DNA of 41,074 bases from contig JAAYBZ010000037.1 in assembly GCA_012744445.1 (NCBI GenBank), forward strand, positions 1 through 41,074, read 5' to 3'. The translations under genes and the position numbers were made by a program. Shown one piece after another: positions 37,475 through 41,074 of the stretch (its first letter is position 1; each line of letters begins with the position of its first letter). Source of the stretch: Myxococcales bacterium. GTDB lineage: Bacteria > Myxococcota_A > Polyangia > Polyangiales > Houyiibacteriaceae. The notes beneath the pieces were generated by a model. The model was not told the DNA's origin, did not search any database, and saw only the letters and a program-made list of their open reading frames with translations.

Positions 37475-37858
37475 ATGACCGTGCCTTACCTCTGCATCCT
37501 GGTCGCGCTCGTCCTCGTCTATCTCCCGCGCTTCCTCTTCGTCACGCCCGCGATGGTCCAGCTCGGCTACGACAACGCCGAGCCGCGCGAACAACAGAAG
37601 AAGCTCGACGGGATGGCGCGACGCGCGCTCGCCGCGCACCAGAACGGCTTCGAGACCTTCGCGCCCTTCGCGGCGGCGGTGATCATGGCCCAGCTCGCCG
37701 ACGTCGATCCCTCGCGGATTACGTGCTGGTCGGTGGTCTTCGTCGCGTCGCGCGTGGTCTTCGTGGCCGCCTACGTCCTCGGCTTTCATCCCGTCCGGAG
37801 CCTCGCGTTCACCGCGGGCATGGGCGCGGTGGGCGTCCTGATGGTCTCGGCGCTCTGA
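37475..37858 (+). CDS. MAPEG-family membrane protein
   Basis: A 127-residue inner-membrane protein with four hydrophobic segments (about 3-22, 58-75, 85-102 and 108-126). The family motif ARRALAAHQNGFETFAPFAA (49-68) and RVVFVAAYVLG place it among MAPEG proteins (membrane-associated eicosanoid and glutathione metabolism), whose bacterial members are often glutathione transferase-like. The actual activity is not known. It starts 53 bases after the B12-binding gene. MTVPYLCILVA at the ATG is a normal MAPEG beginning. Confidence 0.88.
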   Translation: MTVPYLCILVALVLVYLPRFLFVTPAMVQLGYDNAEPREQQKKLDGMARRALAAHQNGFETFAPFAAAVIMAQLADVDPSRITCWSVVFVASRVVFVAAYVLGFHPVRSLAFTAGMGAVGVLMVSAL

Positions 37859-37977
37859 CGCGCGCCGCGAGCTCGGGAGAAAAGACGCTTCCCGCATACG
37901 GAACATGCGTTCATCACCGCCGGGGAAACACAAAAAGTGGGATCGGATTTCCTCGGAGTGGCTTTAGTATCGCCGTC

Positions 37978-39009
37978 ATGTCGTCTGCCCGCCGTGAAGG
38001 CAAAGCGCTCGTCCGTGCCACAGGTTCCTTTGCTCGTGAATGTCTCTCGCAGAGTCGACGGGAATCGCTGATCACGGCGGCGGCATTCATCTCCGGCTTC
38101 GCGCTCGCGCTCGGCCCGACGCCGCTCTGGCTCAAGCTGCTCGTCGCGCCGGTGGTAGGGCTCGTCTGCGTTCGGACGTTCGTGCTCTTCCACGATCACC
38201 AGCACCAGGCGCTCCTCCACGATTCGCCCATCGCCAAAGCCATCTTCTGGCTCGTCGGCGTCTTCCTGCTCACCCCCCCGAGGGTCTGGTACGACACCCA
38301 CGAGTACCATCACAAGCACACGGCGAAGCTCATCGGATCCCACGTCGGCTCGTATCCCACGCTCACCGTGGCCATCTGGGAGAAGCTCTCGCCGGCCGAT
38401 CGCCGCAAGTACGCGCTCTCGCGCCACCCGCTCACGGTGCTCTTCGCCTACGTCACGGTCTTCCTCTGGGGCATGGTGATCCAGCCCATCGTGAACAATC
38501 CGCGGCGCTACGCGGGGGAGTCGATCGCCGCGCTCCTCCTCCACTTCGGCCTCATCGCGGCCATCTACTCCGGCCTCGGGCTCGAGACGCTCCTCGCCGG
38601 CTTCCTCCTCCCGCTCAACGTGGCCTTCGTCACCGGCGCATATCTCTTCTACGCGCAGCACAATTTCGAGGACGCCGTCTTCGCCGATCGCCGCGATTGG
38701 GAGTACACGCGCGCGGCGCTGCATTCCTCGAGCTTCCTCAAGATGGGGCCGGTGATGAACTGGTTCACCGCCAACATCGGCTACCACCACGTCCACCACC
38801 TCAACTCGCGCATCCCGTTCTATCGCCTCCCCGAAGCGATGGCCGAGATCCCCGAGCTCCAGAGCCCGCCCGTCACCACGCTGAACCCGCGCGACGTCGT
38901 GACCTGCTTCCGCCTCAAGCTCTGGGATCCCGAGCTCGGGCGCATGGTCGGATTCCCCCGGCCCACGCCCGGCCGCGAGCGCTCGCAGCAGGCCGTCAAC
39001 GCCTCCTGA
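37978..39009 (+). CDS. membrane fatty-acid desaturase
   Basis: A 343-residue di-iron membrane enzyme that introduces double bonds into acyl chains. The three histidine boxes are complete: HDHQH (72-76), HEYHHKH (108-114) and HHVHH (270-274), with a further QHNFED at 227-232. Hydrophobic pairs lie at about 33-67 and 155-220. This is the DesA-like acyl-lipid type with a HxxHH-like third box; the position of desaturation cannot be read. The 119 bases upstream are AT-richer than the surroundings (37927-37972) and probably hold its own promoter, which would suit temperature control, but no clear element pair was found. Confidence 0.92.
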   Translation: MSSARREGKALVRATGSFARECLSQSRRESLITAAAFISGFALALGPTPLWLKLLVAPVVGLVCVRTFVLFHDHQHQALLHDSPIAKAIFWLVGVFLLTPPRVWYDTHEYHHKHTAKLIGSHVGSYPTLTVAIWEKLSPADRRKYALSRHPLTVLFAYVTVFLWGMVIQPIVNNPRRYAGESIAALLLHFGLIAAIYSGLGLETLLAGFLLPLNVAFVTGAYLFYAQHNFEDAVFADRRDWEYTRAALHSSSFLKMGPVMNWFTANIGYHHVHHLNSRIPFYRLPEAMAEIPELQSPPVTTLNPRDVVTCFRLKLWDPELGRMVGFPRPTPGRERSQQAVNAS

Positions 39010-39012
39010 GCT

Positions 39013-39561
39013 TCAGGCCGCGTCCCACGGCCGGCCGAACACCGCCGTCGAGAGCATCTTCGCGATCCCCGTCGCGCGAAGCGCGAGCTGCTCGGCGACG
39101 CTCGGCTGGAAGATCTCGTGCATCGTCTCTCGGAAGAGCGCGAGCCACCGCCCGAAATGCGCCGGCGTGAGCTCTTCGATCGCGCGGTGCGCCACCGGCG
39201 GTTGCCCCTGATAGCCCGGCTCGCGGAGGAGCACCGCCGACCAGAAGCGCACCATCGTGTCGAGGTGCGGGCCCCACTCGCCGTGGATGCGACGGTGGAA
39301 GATCGGCCCCAGCTCGGGATCGAGATCCACCTTGCGATAGAAGGTCTCGACGAACTCGCGGATGGCCGTTCGATCGACCACCTGGAGCTTCGAGCTCTTC
39401 CCGCGGGGAGGGGTGAGCCAGCGCGTGCTCGACTCGGTCCCCAGCTCGCGGATCTGGTACGTGGGCGAGCCCCAGCGCGTGAACGCCGACTTCACGACCT
39501 CGTAGATCGCTTCCTCGTAGAGGAGGCGATCCCCGAGCTGATAGGAGCGAAATTCGATCAT
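39013..39561 (-). CDS. group III truncated haemoglobin with N-terminal SH3-like extension
   Basis: A 182-residue protein. Residues about 62-175 are a group III truncated globin: VETFYRKVDLDPELGPIF (71-88), MVRFWSAVLL with Trp107, GYQGQPPVAHRAI with the likely haem-ligating His125, and HFGRWLALFRET (135-146). Such globins bind oxygen or nitric oxide in the cytoplasm. Residues 1-58 (YQLGDRLLYEEAIYEVVKSA, YQIRELGTESSTRWLTPPR) are not globin. They look like a small beta barrel of the kind seen in DUF4178 or other SH3-like modules. The length is well above the 120-140 usual for the family. An FNR-like box lies about 80 bases upstream. Confidence 0.85.
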   Translation of the reverse strand: MIEFRSYQLGDRLLYEEAIYEVVKSAFTRWGSPTYQIRELGTESSTRWLTPPRGKSSKLQVVDRTAIREFVETFYRKVDLDPELGPIFHRRIHGEWGPHLDTMVRFWSAVLLREPGYQGQPPVAHRAIEELTPAHFGRWLALFRETMHEIFQPSVAEQLALRATGIAKMLSTAVFGRPWDAA

Positions 39562-39639
39562 GGCACCTCCAGGGCTTCGGCTTTCTCGACGCCTCTCGAG
39601 GTTCCTGCGCCTCACGCGCCGAAAGGGACAGCGCGCGAC

Positions 39640-39653
39640 TTGAGGTGAATCAA
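39640..39653 (-). promoter_or_regulatory. FNR/NnrR-type binding site upstream of the globin gene
   Basis: On the minus strand it reads TTGATTCACCTCAA, which matches 9 of the 10 fixed positions of the FNR/Dnr/NnrR consensus TTGAT-N4-ATCAA. It lies 78-92 bases before the globin ATG. A CRP/FNR-family regulator responding to oxygen or nitric oxide may control the gene; the regulator is not in the window. Confidence 0.5.
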
Positions 39654-39675
39654 CTCCGGGATCGGCGAGGCGCGC

Positions 39676-40146
39676 TCACGGGTCGAGGACCTCGACGCGG
39701 ACGTCGACCACGCCGGCGCGGATCATGTCGAGCTTCTCGGCCGCGCGGCGGCTGAGATCGACGATGCGCCCGCGCCCGCCATAGGGCCCGCGATCGTTCA
39801 CGCGCACGACGACGCTCGCGCCCGTGTCGAGGCGCGTGACGCGGATGCGCGTGCCGAATTTCAGCGTGAGGTGGGCGGCCGTGAGCTTCTTGGGATCGTA
39901 GGGCTCGCCGCTCGCCGTGCTCCTCCCGGCGAGGCGATCGGAGTAGTAGCTGGCCTTGCCCTCGAAGACCCGACCCGCGCGCGGCGCCTCGGAGGACGAG
40001 CTCTTCTTCGACGACGACGACGAAGAGCTGCTCTTCTTCGCGGCGGGCGCAGGGCCGGGATCGGCGGACGCACGCGCGGCGGGGCGGAGGCCGCAGCCGC
40101 TCACGAGCGGGAGGATCAGCAGAAGTGTGAGAGCGAGGACGCGCAT
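39676..40146 (-). CDS. rlpA: RlpA-like double-psi beta-barrel lipoprotein
   Basis: A 156-residue lipoprotein (lipobox LVSGC, Cys18). A Ser/Lys-rich linker (37-52, runs of Ser) leads to the double-psi beta-barrel domain (about 62-154). Visible are GKASYYSDRLAGRSTASGE, LTAAHLTLKFGTRIRVT, VVVRVNDRGPY and RIVDLSRRAAEKL. In RlpA lytic transglycosylases an Asp and a His are catalytic; His92 and Asp118 are in those positions. No SPOR domain is present, so septal targeting is not supported and this is the short form. Its start codon and ribosome binding site lie in a long hairpin. Confidence 0.9.
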   Translation of the reverse strand: MRVLALTLLLILPLVSGCGLRPAARASADPGPAPAAKKSSSSSSSSKKSSSSEAPRAGRVFEGKASYYSDRLAGRSTASGEPYDPKKLTAAHLTLKFGTRIRVTRLDTGASVVVRVNDRGPYGGRGRIVDLSRRAAEKLDMIRAGVVDVRVEVLDP

Positions 40147-40188
40147 CGTTCACCTCGAAGGGTCATTCGACCCTAACCGAGGATGCGC
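40141..40188 (-). promoter_or_regulatory. hairpin covering the rlpA ribosome binding site and start codon
   Basis: In the leftward transcript the outer arms GCGCAUC and GAUGCGC pair, then CUCG with CGAG, then AGGGUC with GACCCU around a GAAU loop. The AUG (40146-40144) lies in the outer stem and the GAGG ribosome binding site in the middle stem. The element has 17 base pairs and no U-run, so it looks like translation control rather than a terminator. Confidence 0.5.
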
Positions 40189-40209
40189 CGTGCGCCCAGC
40201 CCCGCGCGC

Positions 40210-40911
40210 TCAGCGGCGGTATCCGATGCCGAGGTAGGGCGTGACCCAGGTCTGGTTCTCGAGGAAGAAATCACCCGGGAAGCTCATGCCGACCTCGACG
40301 CCGAGATCGAGCATGAGCGACCACGAGGTGAGCGGGATCTGCGCGCCCGCACGTCCGTGGAAGCCGGGCGTGAAGCGGTAGACGTCGGTTCGGAAGCAGG
40401 TCCAGTAGTCGCAGTAGACGGCGGTCTCGCGAAAGTTCCAGAAGTTGAAGTCGAAGCCACCCTGGAGATACGGGATGACGCCGCTCGGCGTGGGCGCCTG
40501 CAGGTGGAGGAAGGGGCCGAAGGCGCCGCGGAGGAGGGGATCGCGCGTGCCACCGACGACGCCGCTCGCGGCCGTGTCGATCGGGATCCACTGATACGAG
40601 GCCTGCATGCCCACGCCCGCGTAGCGCGAGGTGAAGGCGAAGCGCGCGTGGAGGTTCGCGCCTGGCCGCACGACGTCACGATCGTCGGTGAGGAGGAAGG
40701 GCACGCCGACGCCGAAGGTCCCGAAGAACCAGCCGAGGCGCTCGCGTGCGTAGGGCGCGGTGTACGGAGCCTGTGCCGGCGCGGGAGGAGGGGAGGGCGC
40801 GATCGCCGTGGGCGGCGGAGACGCGTCGGGCGGCGCGCCGGCGCCCCACTGCGACTCCGCCGCGGCGGGGATGAACGAGAGCGCGAGCACGACGACGAGC
40901 CATCTCTTCAT
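40210..40911 (-). CDS. outer-membrane beta-barrel-like protein, function unknown
   Basis: A 233-residue exported protein: signal peptide MKRWLVVVLALSFIPAAAES, then a Pro/Ala-rich segment (25-50) and a beta-strand-rich body (LGWFFGTFGVGVPFLL, YAGVGMQASYQWIP, IPYLQGGFDFNFWNF, MLDLGVEVGMSF). The C terminus, VTPYLGIGYRR, is barrel-like but ends in two arginines rather than an aromatic. The ATG lies 10 bases after the stop of the upstream partial gene, with AGAGGA between, so the two are coupled. No family is recognised beyond the general outer-membrane style. It is followed on the same strand by rlpA after 63 bases. Confidence 0.65.
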   Translation of the reverse strand: MKRWLVVVLALSFIPAAAESQWGAGAPPDASPPPTAIAPSPPPAPAQAPYTAPYARERLGWFFGTFGVGVPFLLTDDRDVVRPGANLHARFAFTSRYAGVGMQASYQWIPIDTAASGVVGGTRDPLLRGAFGPFLHLQAPTPSGVIPYLQGGFDFNFWNFRETAVYCDYWTCFRTDVYRFTPGFHGRAGAQIPLTSWSLMLDLGVEVGMSFPGDFFLENQTWVTPYLGIGYRR

Positions 40912-40921
40912 GGGTTCCTCT

Positions 40922-41074
40922 TCAACGCCGCCCGCCTCCAGGGGCCGGCCGGCCGCCTCCACCACCGCCGGGCGAGCCTCCGCGGAAGCTCGGCGGCGGG
41001 GCCGAACGACTCGGCGCGCGCGACGGTGCCCTATACCCCGGCGGCGGGGCCGAACGACTCGGCGCGCGCGACGG
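40922..41074 (-). CDS. 3' end of a gene with proline-rich 16-residue repeats (runs off the right edge)
   Basis: The last 50 codons of a leftward gene whose beginning lies beyond base 41074. The frame is open across the whole DNA repeat, reading PSRAPSRSAPPP-GYRA-PSRAPSRSAPPP. The tail SFRGGSPGGGGGGRPAP-GGGRR then ends at TGA (40924-40922). Low-complexity Pro/Ser/Arg followed by Gly suggests a flexible or surface tail. The stop and the next ATG are 10 bases apart, so it forms an operon with the outer-membrane protein gene. The function cannot be told from this part. Confidence 0.55.
   Translation of the reverse strand, partial: PSRAPSRSAPPPGYRAPSRAPSRSAPPPSFRGGSPGGGGGGRPAPGGGRR
40991..41074. 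repeat. 36-base direct repeat with a 48-base period
   Basis: Two identical 36-base copies occupy 40991-41026 and 41039-41074, separated by TGCCCTATACCC. The second copy ends exactly at the window edge, so more copies may follow. The period is a multiple of three and the minus-strand frame is open across it. Confidence 0.85.

Noticed and set aside
40991..41074. A possible CRISPR array from the 36-base direct repeats
   Set aside because: Only two copies with a 12-base spacer, in an open reading frame. CRISPR spacers are about 30 bases or longer and no cas gene is near.

Overview
The window is about 41 kb of very GC-rich DNA (roughly 70% by eye). It is packed with ordinary bacterial genes, many overlapping by ATGA or GTGA. 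NtrC-family sigma-54 activators, long periplasmic TPR proteins, an AgmX/PglI-type (Glt/Nfs-like) trans-envelope cluster and an outer-membrane polysaccharide export pair together suggest a Myxococcota chromosome, probably of class Polyangia. This placement is inference; there is no rRNA or other taxonomic marker. I see no insertion sequence, prophage, CRISPR array, tRNA or rRNA.

Left part (1-14412): a partial secreted protein, a primary-like sigma-70 factor with a long leader, a divergent PBP4-type carboxypeptidase and peptide-binding lipoprotein, Fe superoxide dismutase, an HD phosphohydrolase, and two NtrC-type response regulators. The regulators flank a stand-alone MshEN-domain protein and a small membrane protein. 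Next come a secreted hypothetical, a possible STAS-like protein, and an ECF sigma factor with a membrane anti-sigma-like partner that has no zinc ligands.

Centre (14413-28004): the most interesting region. From a good sigma-70 promoter, six tightly overlapped genes encode a secreted coiled-coil protein, two very large TPR proteins, a TPR lipoprotein (GltE/AglT-like), an 87-residue exported protein and an ExbB/TolQ-like channel. A cytoplasm-spanning AgmX/PglI-type protein (FHA-like, one membrane segment, TonB-like tail) follows. A second promoter then leads to a periplasmic coiled-coil protein, a putative beta-barrel porin and a short OPX lipoprotein. My reading is a Glt/Nfs-like trans-envelope machine coupled to surface polysaccharide export.

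Right part (28005-41074): a leftward run encodes a type-4 uracil-DNA glycosylase, PP2C phosphatase, sugar nucleotidyltransferase, UDP-glucose dehydrogenase, a methyltransferase and a haem-oxygenase-like metalloenzyme. The two sugar-nucleotide enzymes may feed the polysaccharide system. A rightward run has a HEAT/TPR protein with a coupled unknown protein, a B12-binding subunit, a MAPEG protein and a fatty-acid desaturase. A final leftward block holds a group III truncated globin with an extra N-terminal domain behind an FNR-like box, an RlpA lipoprotein whose start lies in a hairpin, an outer-membrane protein, and the 3' end of a gene with 16-residue proline-rich repeats.
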